Shown here: positions 42,877 through 51,853 of the stretch, one piece after another
Layout: each line of letters begins with the position of its first letter
Position numbering within the stretch: the stretch's first letter is position 1
Assembly: GCA_015654925.1 (NCBI GenBank)
Contig: JAATFX010000033.1
Span: 1-64,000 of the forward strand
Direction of reading: 5' to 3'
Origin: Enterobacterales bacterium
GTDB taxonomy: Bacteria > Pseudomonadota > Gammaproteobacteria > Enterobacterales > Enterobacteriaceae
DNA: 64,000 bases
The notes under the pieces: model-generated
What the model was told of the DNA's origin: nothing
Database searches by the model: none
What the model saw: the letters and a program-made list of their open reading frames with translations, nothing else
Translations under genes and position numbers: made by a program

Positions 42877-43197
42877 TTAAGGTTTTTTGCCCGGCAGATA
42901 GGGGAAAGCAGTGACGTTATCGCCCAGATCCGAAATGCGCGCGCTGCCCTTTTCGGTAACCACATCAATGCGAATCACCGCTTGCAGCGGGATATAACTG
43001 CGGGTGACGCCGTCAAATTCGGTTTTCAGCTTCTCTTCCGACGGGTCCACCAATACGGCGCTTTGGCTGTAAAACACAAACCCGCCGATTTCGATAAAAC
43101 CGAACATGGGGCTTTGGTTCAGCTCGCGGACATAAAGCTGATAGTTCTTGCCATTATTGATAAATTGGATTCGATATAATGGCTGGTCGCTGCTCAT
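42877..43197 (-). CDS. DUF1820 family protein
   Basis: 106-aa protein resembling the DUF1820 family of gamma-proteobacteria (YRIQFINNGKNYQLYVREL near the start, then FGFIEIGGFVF and VDPSEEKLKTEF, RSYIPLQAVIRIDVV). No signal peptide or membrane segment. Function unknown. E. coli has the unrelated yhhM (DUF2500) at this spot on the other strand. The ATG at 43,197 is favoured; a GTG six codons earlier is in frame. Convergent with yhhL. Confidence 0.8.
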   Translation of the reverse strand: MSSDQPLYRIQFINNGKNYQLYVRELNQSPMFGFIEIGGFVFYSQSAVLVDPSEEKLKTEFDGVTRSYIPLQAVIRIDVVTEKGSARISDLGDNVTAFPYLPGKKP

Positions 43198-43416
43198 AAC
43201 CCGGCTATCCCCCACTTTTATGGGTAAATGTGTTTTGCATGGAAAATTTCTGGCGCTAACATAACATGAAGTGTGCTAACAGCGCATCTCCCTGACTAAA
43301 TCTTGGTTAAACACTTGGCGATCCCCTACACTGGGCCGACAATCGCCTTATCCGCCCCTATTGTAGCAACCGATTTCACAGGGAACGCCACATCACCGCA
43401 CATAAGGATAAAAAAA

Positions 43417-44043
43417 ATGCTCTGGTCATTTATCGCAGTCGTTTTTTCAGGATGGCTGTTCGTTGATGCCACTTATCGCGGTCCGAAATGGCAACGTTGG
43501 TTATTTAAACCGGTCACCTTGCTGTTGTTATTGGCCCTGGCCGCCCAGGCCCCGGTGTTAACCCCTGCCGGCTACCTGATTATTCTGGGACTGGTGGCCA
43601 CCATGGTGGGCGATGCGTTATTGCTGCTGCGCGATGAACGCATGATGTATGTCATCGGCGCTTATTTCCTGTCCCACCTGCTCTATACCATCGGGTTCGC
43701 CAGCCAGATGACGTTCACCGTGTTCTGGCCGCTGCCCATCGCCCTGCTGATTATCGGCGCGGTGCTGATTGCCGTACTGTGGCCGCGGCTGGCGGAGCTG
43801 CGCTGGCCGATATGCACCTTTGTCGGCATGACGCTGCTGATGGTCTGGATTGCCGGGGAACAATACTTTGCGCGCAGCACCGATCATAGCTTTTCACTGC
43901 TGACCGGCACCTGCCTGCTGCTGCTGTCCACCATCTTGTGGTTAATCAGCCATTTCCGCTATCCGTTCAGCGCCGCCAAGGCGACGATCGCCGCCAGTTA
44001 TTTTGCCGGCCATTTCCTGATTGTCCGCTCGTTGTATTTCTGA
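43417..44043 (+). CDS. yhhN: YhhN family membrane protein
   Basis: 208-aa protein with about eight hydrophobic segments, the same length and pattern as E. coli YhhN (TMEM86/YhhN family; some relatives are lysoplasmalogenases). The signature MVGDALLLL and [13 protein letters not shown] are visible. The ATG at 43,417 has AAGGA nine bases upstream; an upstream extension of 38 codons lacks homology. Its stop lies 3 bp from the convergent tusA stop: E. coli has zntA in between, missing here. Confidence 0.92.
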   Translation: MLWSFIAVVFSGWLFVDATYRGPKWQRWLFKPVTLLLLLALAAQAPVLTPAGYLIILGLVATMVGDALLLLRDERMMYVIGAYFLSHLLYTIGFASQMTFTVFWPLPIALLIIGAVLIAVLWPRLAELRWPICTFVGMTLLMVWIAGEQYFARSTDHSFSLLTGTCLLLLSTILWLISHFRYPFSAAKATIAASYFAGHFLIVRSLYF

Positions 44044-44046
44044 TAG

Positions 44047-44289
44047 TCAGCCTTTGCGCACCAGGTAACGATAAGGCAATTGCTCCGTTACCTGGGCCAG
44101 TAGCGTATGCTCCATAAAGCGGCAAAATCCCGGGATATCGCGGGTAGTGGCCGGATCGTCGGCGATGATCAGCAATGTCTGGCCGGTTGACATCTGGCGC
44201 ACGGTTTTACGCACCATCATGACCGGTTCGGGGCAGCGAAGTCCCTGGGCATCAAGGATGCGATCTGGATTGGCGAAAGGATCTGACAT
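44047..44289 (-). CDS. tusA: Sulfur carrier protein TusA
   Basis: 80-aa sulfur carrier (E. coli 81) accepting persulfide sulfur from IscS and handing it to TusBCD-MnmA for 2-thiouridine in tRNA. The active Cys is in [14 protein letters not shown] near residue 19. Divergent from yhhQ. Confidence 0.96.
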   Translation of the reverse strand: MSDPFANPDRILDAQGLRCPEPVMMVRKTVRQMSTGQTLLIIADDPATTRDIPGFCRFMEHTLLAQVTEQLPYRYLVRKG

Positions 44290-44451
44290 GAAAGATTTCC
44301 AGCTTCAGGTAGCTTTAAAAGGGGGCTTGCTCAGTGAGTTTACACCGGTGATATTCGTCTGCAAGCTTCGCTGAAAATGATGATAAACTCAACCATTGCA
44401 TTATTTTCGCGGTCGCGTATGATGCCCGCCGCGTAATTATCGTTATTGATT

Positions 44452-44487
44452 ATTCTGGGTTCCCTCACCCCATTGCTTAAAAAAGGC
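44452..44487 (+). promoter_or_regulatory. preQ1-I type riboswitch before yhhQ
   Basis: TGGG (44,456-44,459) can pair with CCCA (44,469-44,472), with a loop TTCCCTCAC. CCT in the loop (44,463-44,465) can pair with AGG (44,484-44,486) after an A-rich run of six A, giving the H-type pseudoknot of preQ1-I riboswitches. The AGG is the Shine-Dalgarno of yhhQ (eight bases before its ATG), so ligand binding would hide it. The downstream gene imports queuosine precursors, the right target. Confidence 0.65.
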
Positions 44488-44493
44488 CACAAT

Positions 44494-45159
44494 ATGTTTA
44501 GATTCACCCCCCGCCAGCGGCTGGTCGCCCTGTTCTGGCTGGCGCTATTCCATATTATCATCATCACCTCCAGCAACTATCTGGTTCAATTGCCCGTCGC
44601 TATTTTCGGTTTTAAAACCACGTGGGGCGCGTTTACCTTTCCCTTTATCTTCCTGGCCACCGATCTGACGGTGCGGATTTTTGGCGCGCCGCTGGCTCGC
44701 AAAATTATCCTGGCGGTAATGGCGCCGGCATTAGTAGTGTCCTACGGGATCTCTTCGCTGTTTTACCAAGGGGAATGGCAGGGGTATGCCGCGCTCGGCC
44801 AGCTTAATTTATTTGTCGCGCGCATCGCCTGCGCCAGCTTTATGGCCTATGCGCTGGGCCAAATCCTGGATATACACGTATTTAACCGGCTGCGCCGCGG
44901 CCACCGCTGGTGGGTGGCCCCTACGGTTTCCACGCTGTTCGGCAATATAAGCGATACGCTGGCCTTCTTTTTTATCGCCTTTTATAAAAGCACCGACCCT
45001 TTTATGGCGACCCATTGGGTTGAAATCGCCCTAGTGGATTATATTTTTAAGCTATTAATTAGCCTGATCTTTTTCCTGCCGATGTATGGCGTGCTGCTTA
45101 ACATGCTGTTTAAGCGCCTGGGGCATCGGGGCAATACCGCATTTTTCCAACCGGGCTAA
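44494..45159 (+). CDS. yhhQ: Queuosine precursor transporter YhhQ (QPTR family, DUF165)
   Basis: 221-aa inner-membrane protein, same length as E. coli YhhQ, with about six hydrophobic segments (SSNYLVQLPVAIFGFKTTWG, TFPFIFLATDLTVRIFGAPLAR). It imports queuine precursors preQ0/preQ1 for tRNA queuosine. The ATG at 44,494 has AAGG eight bases upstream, inside the preQ1-type element. Followed by a 294-bp gap with no gene before dcrB. Confidence 0.93.
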   Translation: MFRFTPRQRLVALFWLALFHIIIITSSNYLVQLPVAIFGFKTTWGAFTFPFIFLATDLTVRIFGAPLARKIILAVMAPALVVSYGISSLFYQGEWQGYAALGQLNLFVARIACASFMAYALGQILDIHVFNRLRRGHRWWVAPTVSTLFGNISDTLAFFFIAFYKSTDPFMATHWVEIALVDYIFKLLISLIFFLPMYGVLLNMLFKRLGHRGNTAFFQPG

Positions 45160-45453
45160 ACTCTTTAATAGAGTATTCTTGGCATGCCGCGATCAAGAGG
45201 TTGCCGGGGTAATTTACCCTTTTGCGCCAAGGCGAAACCGCGCCATCTGTTGTATGCTCTTGTACCAGGGCAAACTGCGCGCCATGGCACGAAGGAACCT
45301 GGGCGAAGTCGCGGCGAGATCGCACCCTCGGCGTAAAAACGCGCAACCGCTTTCAGGGGATGCTATTGTTTCTCGTATCAAATCGTGATCGATTGACGCG
45401 GGTCGATGTGCTACAGCGAACCGGCTGAATATATGGAGTATTTAAGGAAATTT

Positions 45454-46011
45454 ATGCAGAAAGTAGCGAAATACCTGGGCATTAGCCTGCTGGTTATCGG
45501 GCTGGCGGCCTGTGACAATAAAAACGATCAGAGCGCCCCGGCCAACAACGGCGCGGCACAGACCCAATCGGAAAATAAAGTCAGCCTGCTGGACGGAAAA
45601 TTGACTTTTACCCTGCCGGGCGACATGAGCGACCAAAGCGGCAAAGTGGGCACCCAAGCCAATAATATGCATGTCTACGCCGATGAATCAGGCCACAAAG
45701 CGGTAATCGTCATTCTTGGCGATAACACCACCGAAGGGCTGGATGTCCTGGCCCAGCGCCTTGAAGACCAACAGCGCGCCCGCGATCCGGATCTGCAGGT
45801 CGTGACCAATAAGACCATCAATGTTAATGGCCAGACGTTGCAGCAGTTGGACAGCATTGTCTCCAGCGGCGGCAAGCCGGCTTACTCTTCGGTGGTGATT
45901 GGCAAGGTGGACGCCCATCTGCTGACCATGCAAATTACCCTGCCTTCCGAAGACCAGCAAAAAGCGCAAAGCGCTGCCGAAGCCATTCTCAATACCATTG
46001 TTATTAAATAA
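45454..46011 (+). CDS. dcrB: Inner-membrane lipoprotein DcrB
   Basis: 185-aa lipoprotein (E. coli 185) with signal peptide and lipobox LAAC ([13 protein letters not shown]). In E. coli DcrB is required for phage C1/C6 infection and contributes to lipoprotein maturation and envelope homeostasis. The mature part matches ([38 protein letters not shown]). The ATG at 45,454 has AAGGA six bases upstream. Confidence 0.94.
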   Translation: MQKVAKYLGISLLVIGLAACDNKNDQSAPANNGAAQTQSENKVSLLDGKLTFTLPGDMSDQSGKVGTQANNMHVYADESGHKAVIVILGDNTTEGLDVLAQRLEDQQRARDPDLQVVTNKTINVNGQTLQQLDSIVSSGGKPAYSSVVIGKVDAHLLTMQITLPSEDQQKAQSAAEAILNTIVIK

Positions 46012-46033
46012 AAAATGTCATTCGATCCACCGG

Positions 46034-46055
46034 CCCACCAGGGTCGGTGGGTTTA
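46034..46055 (+). terminator. Hairpin between convergent dcrB and yhhS
   Basis: CCCACC (46,034-46,039) and GGTGGG (46,046-46,051) with a 6-nt loop, then TTTAT; 22 bp past the dcrB stop and overlapping the yhhS stop. Confidence 0.5.
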
Positions 46056-47264
46056 TCGCCGCCCGGATGCCTGGTTACGCAATATCCGGCGTTTGAGCGC
46101 CAGGGTCATCACCAAACCGGTCAAGACCAGCACGGCCGCCGCCAGATAAATCGACGACACGCCGGCGTGGGCCATCAATACTCCCGCCAACGGCCCCACC
46201 ACCCCCAGCGATAAATCCATAAACGCGGTAAAGGTCGCCAGCGCGCTGCCCTGGTTTTGCGGCGGGACTTCCTTCATGGCCACCACGCCCAAAGCGGGGA
46301 AGACCAAAGAGAATCCCGCGCCGGTCAGAAAAGCGCCCACTTCCGCCATCCAGGGCATGCCTGACCACCACACCAGCAGCAAGCCTGCGGCCTCCACGCT
46401 AAAACACACCATGGATACGCGCAACCCGCCGTAACGATTAATACTATTGGGGAAGAACAGGCGGGTGCCGACAAAAGCCAGACTGAATAACGTCAGGGCA
46501 AACGCCGCGCCGTCCCATCCTTTATCCGCATAAAAAAGCGTAATAAACGTGGCGATCACGCCAAATCCGCAGGAAGCGAACGCCAGCACCAGCCCGTAGC
46601 GCCAAATAATGCCCACCACCGCGCTAAAGGGAATTTGCTTGCCGGCGGCGGTCTTGATTCGCGGACGCGGAATCGCGGCCATAATAGCCAGGGCGCAGAC
46701 TACTATGATCGTACCGGACAATAACCCCAGCCCGCCCAGATAATACAGCCACACCCCCAGCGGCGCCCCTATCGCCAACGCGCCATAGCTCGCCACACCG
46801 TTCCAGGAGATCACCCGCCCGATATGCAAAGACCCCACGGCGCCAACGCCCCAAAGCGTCGCGCCGGTACCGACAAAGCTTTGTCCGATGCCAAGGATTA
46901 CCCGCCCGGCGCACAGCATGATGAGCGCCAGCAGCGGCACCGCATCGCCAAACAGGGAAAACAGGTAAAACACGCCGCTTAACAGGCAGCCGCACAGCCC
47001 CAGCACCACGATGCGTTTTGGTCCAACCCGATCGGCATAACGCCCGGCCCACGGGCGGCTAAGCAGGGTGGCGAGATATTGCAGGCTGATGACCAGCCCG
47101 GCCCAAAAAGCGCTGTATCCCATATGGTTATGGACATAACCGGGCAGTACCGCCAGCGGCAAGCCAATAGTCAGGTAATTGACGAAATTGAACACGACGA
47201 TGGAAAGAATATTCAGATTGAGACGCCATCCACTGGCGGCCGGCTGAGAAGAAGGAGCAGGCAT
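46053..47264 (-). CDS. yhhS: Major facilitator superfamily transporter YhhS
   Basis: 403-aa MFS permease with 12 hydrophobic segments, aligned end to end with E. coli YhhS (LRLNLRIVSIV-like start, LLSRPWAGRYADRVGPKRIVV motif A, SLHIGRVISWNG). In E. coli linked to glyphosate/arabinose efflux; natural substrate unclear. I used the fourth ATG at 47,264 (MPAPSSQ) by alignment; three in-frame ATGs up to 47,279 are possible and no ribosome site is decisive. Confidence 0.9.
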   Translation of the reverse strand: MPAPSSQPAASGWRLNLNILSIVVFNFVNYLTIGLPLAVLPGYVHNHMGYSAFWAGLVISLQYLATLLSRPWAGRYADRVGPKRIVVLGLCGCLLSGVFYLFSLFGDAVPLLALIMLCAGRVILGIGQSFVGTGATLWGVGAVGSLHIGRVISWNGVASYGALAIGAPLGVWLYYLGGLGLLSGTIIVVCALAIMAAIPRPRIKTAAGKQIPFSAVVGIIWRYGLVLAFASCGFGVIATFITLFYADKGWDGAAFALTLFSLAFVGTRLFFPNSINRYGGLRVSMVCFSVEAAGLLLVWWSGMPWMAEVGAFLTGAGFSLVFPALGVVAMKEVPPQNQGSALATFTAFMDLSLGVVGPLAGVLMAHAGVSSIYLAAAVLVLTGLVMTLALKRRILRNQASGRR

Positions 47265-47684
47265 GGACATCATTCTCATAACAAGGGGCGGTTCTATTGA
47301 GGGCGCCCTGTGAACAAATAGTTAATAAGTATAACGAAATGGCGGGGGCGGATCATGGGAGAGATGACTAAATATCCAGGCGTCTGCCCAAAAACGCATT
47401 TTTTGTCCGACAAATCGCCGTGAATCGCCGCCCTTCGCGTCAGACGCGCCCGGTTGGGCGTTTATCCCAATTAACCGGGACTTTATTCGCCGCCTGCCCA
47501 AGCCCGCCGTATCGATATCATATAACCGCACGCTAATCCTCGTCCGGCAGAAAAAAGGATTGCAATGGGCGAAGAGTAACCTTTATAAATATAGGGCCTT
47601 TATGTCATAAATCCCGTTGCCTCAACCAAGCAAAAACACCCACTTTTGATGCGCCGTAGGGCATGCCGCGGCAGGAAAAGCGTT
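47265..47684. other. Intergenic region upstream of the AegA-like gene
   Basis: About 420 bp without a supported gene, at the left border of the accessory region. It contains a perfect 13-bp palindrome TTTATGTCATAAA (47,599-47,611), about 70 bp before the AegA-like start. I see no repeat, tRNA or integrase trace here. Confidence 0.5.
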
Positions 47685-49697
47685 ATGAATCGATTTATCG
47701 TCGCAGAATCAGAAACCTGTATCGGCTGCCGCAGTTGCGAAGTGGCCTGCGTAGTCGCCCATCACGGCGGTCAATTCCCCGGCAAACGCGAATACTTTAC
47801 GCCCCGGCTGAAAGTGATCAAGGGTGCGAAAGCCAGCATCGCTATTTCCTGCCATCATTGCGAAGATGCCCCCTGCGCCAGCGCCTGCCCCAACGATGCC
47901 ATCATCCGCAGCCATGACTCCATCCAGGTGCTCCAGGAGAAATGTATCGGTTGTAAAAGCTGCGTCATCGCCTGCCCGTTCGGCATGATGACCGTCGTCA
48001 CCGAAACCGTGCAGCCCCCCAGCCAGCGCCTCGCGGACGCCTATGAAAGAACCGAAGCGCAAAAATGCGATTTGTGCGCCGAACAAAATTACCAGCCGGC
48101 CTGCGTCGACGCATGTCCGACGCAGGCGCTGCAACTGCTTGATGAACACCAGATCGCCGCCCGCCAGCAGCAAAAACGGTTGGCCGCGGCGTTAAAAGAT
48201 CCGGCCAGCTACCTGATTGCCGGCGCCCGGCCTGCGGGCGTCCTGCCCGCGCCAAACGCCCGCAGCCAACAACCCCGGATCAATTGGCTTGATTTGCCGC
48301 GCACACCGCGGCTGGAAGCGGCCAAAATTCCCCTTGAGCAACGCAAAACCGGCTTTGCCGAAATTTACCAGCCGTTTACCGATATGCAAATCAGCGAGCA
48401 GTCCGAGCGCTGCCTTGGCTGCGGCGAGCGCACTATCTGCCAGTGGACCTGTCCCTTGCATAATGCTATTCCGCAGTGGATTAAGCTGGCCAATCAGGGC
48501 CGCATCGTGGAAGCGGCCGAACTCAGCCATCAAACCAGTAGCCTGCCGGAAGTCTGCGGCCGCGTCTGCCCGCAGGATCGCCTGTGCGAGCAGGCCTGTA
48601 CCCTGAACGATCGCCAGGGGGCGGTCACCATTGGCCATATCGAGCGCCATATCACCGAAACGGCTTTCGCCATGGGATGGCGGCCGGATATGTCCGCCGT
48701 CAAGCCCACCGGCAAACGGGTGGCCGTTATCGGCGCCGGCCCGGCGGGACTCGGCTGCGCCGATATCCTGGTGCGCAACGGTATTACGCCGGTGGTATTC
48801 GACCGCTATCCTGAAATCGGCGGGCTGCTGACCTTCGGCATTCCGGCTTTTAAACTGGATAAAAGCGTCATGACCCGCCGGCGCGAAATATTCAGCGCCA
48901 TGGGGGTGGAGTTCCGGCTCAATACCGAGATCGGCCGGGATATCACCATGGAGCAGCTATTAACCGAATTCGATGCGCTATTCCTCGGCGTCGGGACCTA
49001 CCAGTCCATGCGCTCCGGCCTGGAAAACGAGCGGGCCGAAGGAGTGCTCGATGCCCTGCCGTTCCTGATCGCCAACACCCGCCACCTGCTGGGGTATCCG
49101 GACACCGACGAGCATGCGTACATCAGCATGCGCGATAAAACCGTATTGGTGCTGGGTGGCGGCGACACCGCCATGGATTGCGTGCGCACGTCGCTGCGCC
49201 ATGGCGCCACGCGGGTTATCTGCGCGTATCGCCGTGACGAAAAAAACATGCCCGGCTCCAAGCGCGAGGTGAAAAACGCCCGCGAGGAAGGAGCCGAGTT
49301 CATGTTTAACCAGCAGCCACAGCGCATTGAGGTCAACGCCCAGGGCCAGGTGACCGGCGTGACCATGATCGTCACCGCCATGGGCGAACCGGACGAAAAC
49401 GGCCGCCGGCAGGCGGTGGCCATTGCCGGCTCGGAACATATGATAGCCGCCGACGCGGTTATCATGGCCTTTGGTTTCCGCCCGCACCGCATGACCTGGC
49501 TGGCGGATCATAACGTGGTACTGGATAAACAGGGCCGGGTGGTCGCGCCCACGGTATCGGGGTATCCCTACCAGACCAGCAACGCCAAGATTTTTGCCGG
49601 CGGCGATATCGTCCGCGGGGCCGACCTCATCGTGACCGCCATTGCCGAGGGCCGCAAGGCGGCGGAAAGCATCAGTTGCTACCTGAATGTCTTATAA
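47685..49697 (+). CDS. aegA: AegA/YgfT-like Fe-S oxidoreductase
   Basis: 670-aa protein aligned to E. coli AegA (659): an N-terminal polyferredoxin domain with repeated CxxCxxCxxxC clusters (CIGCRSCEVAC, CHHCEDAPCASACP, CIGCKSCVIAC, CDLCAEQNYQPACVDACP), then a glutamate-synthase-small-subunit-like part with Cys-rich CLGCGERTICQWTCP, an FAD motif VIGAGPAGLGCADIL (about residue 350) and an NADPH motif LGGGDTAMDCVRT. AegA/YgfT are linked to formate dehydrogenase H and anaerobic urate breakdown. No fdhF or hyc gene is nearby. Start at 47,685 has AGGA eight bases upstream. YgfT is the alternative name. Confidence 0.85.
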   Translation: MNRFIVAESETCIGCRSCEVACVVAHHGGQFPGKREYFTPRLKVIKGAKASIAISCHHCEDAPCASACPNDAIIRSHDSIQVLQEKCIGCKSCVIACPFGMMTVVTETVQPPSQRLADAYERTEAQKCDLCAEQNYQPACVDACPTQALQLLDEHQIAARQQQKRLAAALKDPASYLIAGARPAGVLPAPNARSQQPRINWLDLPRTPRLEAAKIPLEQRKTGFAEIYQPFTDMQISEQSERCLGCGERTICQWTCPLHNAIPQWIKLANQGRIVEAAELSHQTSSLPEVCGRVCPQDRLCEQACTLNDRQGAVTIGHIERHITETAFAMGWRPDMSAVKPTGKRVAVIGAGPAGLGCADILVRNGITPVVFDRYPEIGGLLTFGIPAFKLDKSVMTRRREIFSAMGVEFRLNTEIGRDITMEQLLTEFDALFLGVGTYQSMRSGLENERAEGVLDALPFLIANTRHLLGYPDTDEHAYISMRDKTVLVLGGGDTAMDCVRTSLRHGATRVICAYRRDEKNMPGSKREVKNAREEGAEFMFNQQPQRIEVNAQGQVTGVTMIVTAMGEPDENGRRQAVAIAGSEHMIAADAVIMAFGFRPHRMTWLADHNVVLDKQGRVVAPTVSGYPYQTSNAKIFAGGDIVRGADLIVTAIAEGRKAAESISCYLNVL

Positions 49698-49715
49698 CCG
49701 CGGCGGGGATGGAAT

Positions 49716-50240
49716 ATGAATCAATTTATCGTCGCCGACAGTACCCAATGCATCGGCTGCCGCACTTGCGAGATCGCTTGCGCCACGGCGCATATGCCGG
49801 ATAGCGCGCTTAGCGCCGGCACATTTTCGCCCAGGCTCAAAGTGGTGAAAACCGCCATGATCACTACGCCGGTATTATGCCGCCAATGCGAAAACGCGCC
49901 CTGCGCCAATGCCTGCCCCACGGGGGCCATCCGGTACCAGGACCACAGCGTTCAGGTGCAGCAGTCTTTCTGTATCGGCTGTAAATCCTGCACGCTCGCG
50001 TGCCCCTACGGCATGATTACCGTAAGCGTCGCCGGAATGCCCGCCAGCGCAACGCGGCCCGCGGTCTATCACGCCATGGCGTATAAATGCGATATTTGCC
50101 GCGGGCGCAATCAGGGGCCGGCCTGTGTCGAAGTCTGCCCGACCGGCGCACTCAGACTCATACACCCCGACGAATTGCAGCGCGACCAGCGGCAAAAGCA
50201 GCGGCAGATGGCCAAAAACGTATTACGGGGGGCGCTTTAA
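49716..50240 (+). CDS. HydN/YgfS-like 4Fe-4S ferredoxin
   Basis: 174-aa polyferredoxin of the HydN/HycB/YgfS type with four Cys clusters (CIGCRTCEIAC, CRQCENAPCANACP, CIGCKSCTLACP, CDICRGRNQGPACVEVCP). It lies 18 bp after the AegA-like gene and very likely shares its transcript. It closely resembles the N-terminal domain of that neighbour (same MN.FIVA start, same cluster spacing), so it looks like a duplicated module; in E. coli ygfS lies beside ygfT. It likely carries electrons to or from the AegA-like enzyme or a formate dehydrogenase. Confidence 0.85.
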   Translation: MNQFIVADSTQCIGCRTCEIACATAHMPDSALSAGTFSPRLKVVKTAMITTPVLCRQCENAPCANACPTGAIRYQDHSVQVQQSFCIGCKSCTLACPYGMITVSVAGMPASATRPAVYHAMAYKCDICRGRNQGPACVEVCPTGALRLIHPDELQRDQRQKQRQMAKNVLRGAL

Positions 50241-50253
50241 TCAATAAAATAAA

Positions 50254-50275
50254 CCGACATTAAACTGTCATAAAT
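50254..50275 (+). promoter_or_regulatory. PhoB-type box upstream of the acid phosphatase
   Basis: Two 11-bp units head to tail: CCGACATTAAA (50,254-50,264) and CTGTCATAAAT (50,265-50,275). The second is a perfect copy of the PhoB half-site consensus. It lies about 96 bp before the phosphatase ATG. Confidence 0.55.
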
Positions 50276-50370
50276 CCGGATTAGCTTTATGGCGTATGGA
50301 AAATTTTCCTTGCCTGCCCGTAATAACGTCGCGTTTAAAACCGCGAGCCATCAGCTAAAAAGGATTCGAT

Positions 50371-51648
50371 ATGCGGCATCTATCTTCTTTGGTCATCGCT
50401 TCCGCCGCGATGCTATTTTTATCTACCGCGTGGGCCCGGCCCGACGGCGCAGACCCGCGTAAAATCAGCGCTATTGTCGATAACACGACTCCCGCCAGCC
50501 AGGATGCAAAATTTGTCGCCCTTGAGCAGCAAATCCTCACGGATCTGCGGCTGTCGTTGCAAAACGGCGCCGCCGCGCTGACCCGCCCCCAGTTGGACAA
50601 AGCCAGGCAATCCCCGCAACAGGCGGATAAACAGTGGTTGACCAACAGCGGTTATGATTTTGCGGTTAAAGCAAACCAGCAGGCGGGTATCGGCCTGTTA
50701 CAGGAATTTAACCGGTTATCGCCGGCGGTGCAGGCGCAAAACCTGGCCATCGCCACCCAGATCAACCGGGACGCCACCCAAGGGCAGCGCCGGCAGGCGC
50801 TGACTGACGCCGAAGGACAAAATTATCTGTTTTTCCTGGCCGATGCCCTGGGGCCGCGGCTGGGTAATGCCTTTTTGCAGGCATACGATAAAGGCGAAAT
50901 CGCCGAGGCCGCCGCATTAATCAAAACCTCGGAAATCAGTACTTCCGCCGCTAAGGATCATTTCAATTATCCCAGACCGTTTTTACAGACCGGCAATCAA
51001 ATTCATCTGGTGCCGGACGATAGCGTGGTAGGGGACGGCCATCCTTATACCGCCACCGCGGGGGCGTTTCCCAGCGGCCATACCAACACCGGCTATACCG
51101 ATGCCCTGCTGCTGGCGGAGATGATTCCCGAGCGGTTCGTACCGCTGGTTGACCGCGGGGCGCGTTACGGCTATTCCCGTATTGTGCTCGGGGTACACTA
51201 CCCGCTGGATATTATCGGTTCGCGCATGGTCGCCGAGCGCAACGTGGCGCATTTCCTTAACGATCCGCAATACCGCAAGATTTTTGAACAGGCGAAAAGC
51301 CAGCTGCGCGGCGCGCTGGAAAAAGAGTGCGGCGCCACCCTGGAAATCTGCGCCCAAAACGACGGCCAGCCCGATCCTTATCGGGACAAACAGCTGACAA
51401 CATTTTATCGCTACACCATGACCTATGGTTTGCCCGCCGAACGAGCCGCCGCCGCGGCGCTTCGCGTGCCGGCCGGCGCGGAAGTGCTGCTTGAAGCGCC
51501 GCTGCCCCGACTTTCAGCCGCGCAGCGACGCGCATTGATGGTCAAAAGCGCGCTGCCGGACGGTTACCCGCTTTCCGGCGGCCAGGGAGAGCAGAATTTT
51601 TGGCAACGCCTCGACCTGCATGACGCGGTTATCAGCCGCGCCCACTGA
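50371..51648 (+). CDS. Acid phosphatase, PAP2 superfamily (class A type)
   Basis: 425-aa secreted phosphatase with signal peptide (LVIASAAMLFLSTAWA). The three PAP2/class A motifs are present: KDHFNYPRP, PSGHTN and SRIVLGVHYPLD, carrying the catalytic His residues. The class A enzymes (PhoC/PhoN) are about 250 aa; this one has an extra N-terminal helical part (about 30-190) and a C-terminal extension. Likely periplasmic, releasing phosphate from organic esters. AAGGA lies before the ATG, and a PhoB-type box lies upstream. A strong terminator follows. Confidence 0.85.
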   Translation: MRHLSSLVIASAAMLFLSTAWARPDGADPRKISAIVDNTTPASQDAKFVALEQQILTDLRLSLQNGAAALTRPQLDKARQSPQQADKQWLTNSGYDFAVKANQQAGIGLLQEFNRLSPAVQAQNLAIATQINRDATQGQRRQALTDAEGQNYLFFLADALGPRLGNAFLQAYDKGEIAEAAALIKTSEISTSAAKDHFNYPRPFLQTGNQIHLVPDDSVVGDGHPYTATAGAFPSGHTNTGYTDALLLAEMIPERFVPLVDRGARYGYSRIVLGVHYPLDIIGSRMVAERNVAHFLNDPQYRKIFEQAKSQLRGALEKECGATLEICAQNDGQPDPYRDKQLTTFYRYTMTYGLPAERAAAAALRVPAGAEVLLEAPLPRLSAAQRRALMVKSALPDGYPLSGGQGEQNFWQRLDLHDAVISRAH

Positions 51649-51658
51649 TACTTTGCCG

Positions 51659-51684
51659 GCAGCCGTCTTTCGACGGCTGCTTTA
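51659..51684 (+). terminator. Rho-independent terminator after the acid phosphatase
   Basis: Perfect 9-bp stem GCAGCCGTC / GACGGCTGC with a TTTC tetraloop, followed by TTTACTT, 10 bp past the stop. Confidence 0.88.
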
Positions 51685-51853
51685 CTTCCCCTACGCCTTC
51701 CCAAAGCCCGGTAATGGCTATTCCCCCGGGGAATGGTTGGCCTCCTTTGCGTCCGATACCCGGCTAAACGCGCTTTAACCGGCCTGAACCGGATAGTGAT
51801 GTATAATCACATCCGGTATTTTTTTCATCGCACCATAATCACTGATTTTTTTA

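Noticed and set aside
45160..45453. Search for an RNA gene in the yhhQ-dcrB gap
   Set aside because: No tRNA cloverleaf, strong hairpin or known sRNA signature could be recognised by eye.
47560..47580. Possible sigma-54 promoter (GGCAG...TTGCA) before the AegA-like gene
   Set aside because: The distance between GG and GC is 16 bases; sigma-54 needs 12.
51780..51810. TATAAT before proP as a promoter
   Set aside because: Good -10 but no -35 at acceptable spacing; noted in the leader hairpin entry but not called separately.
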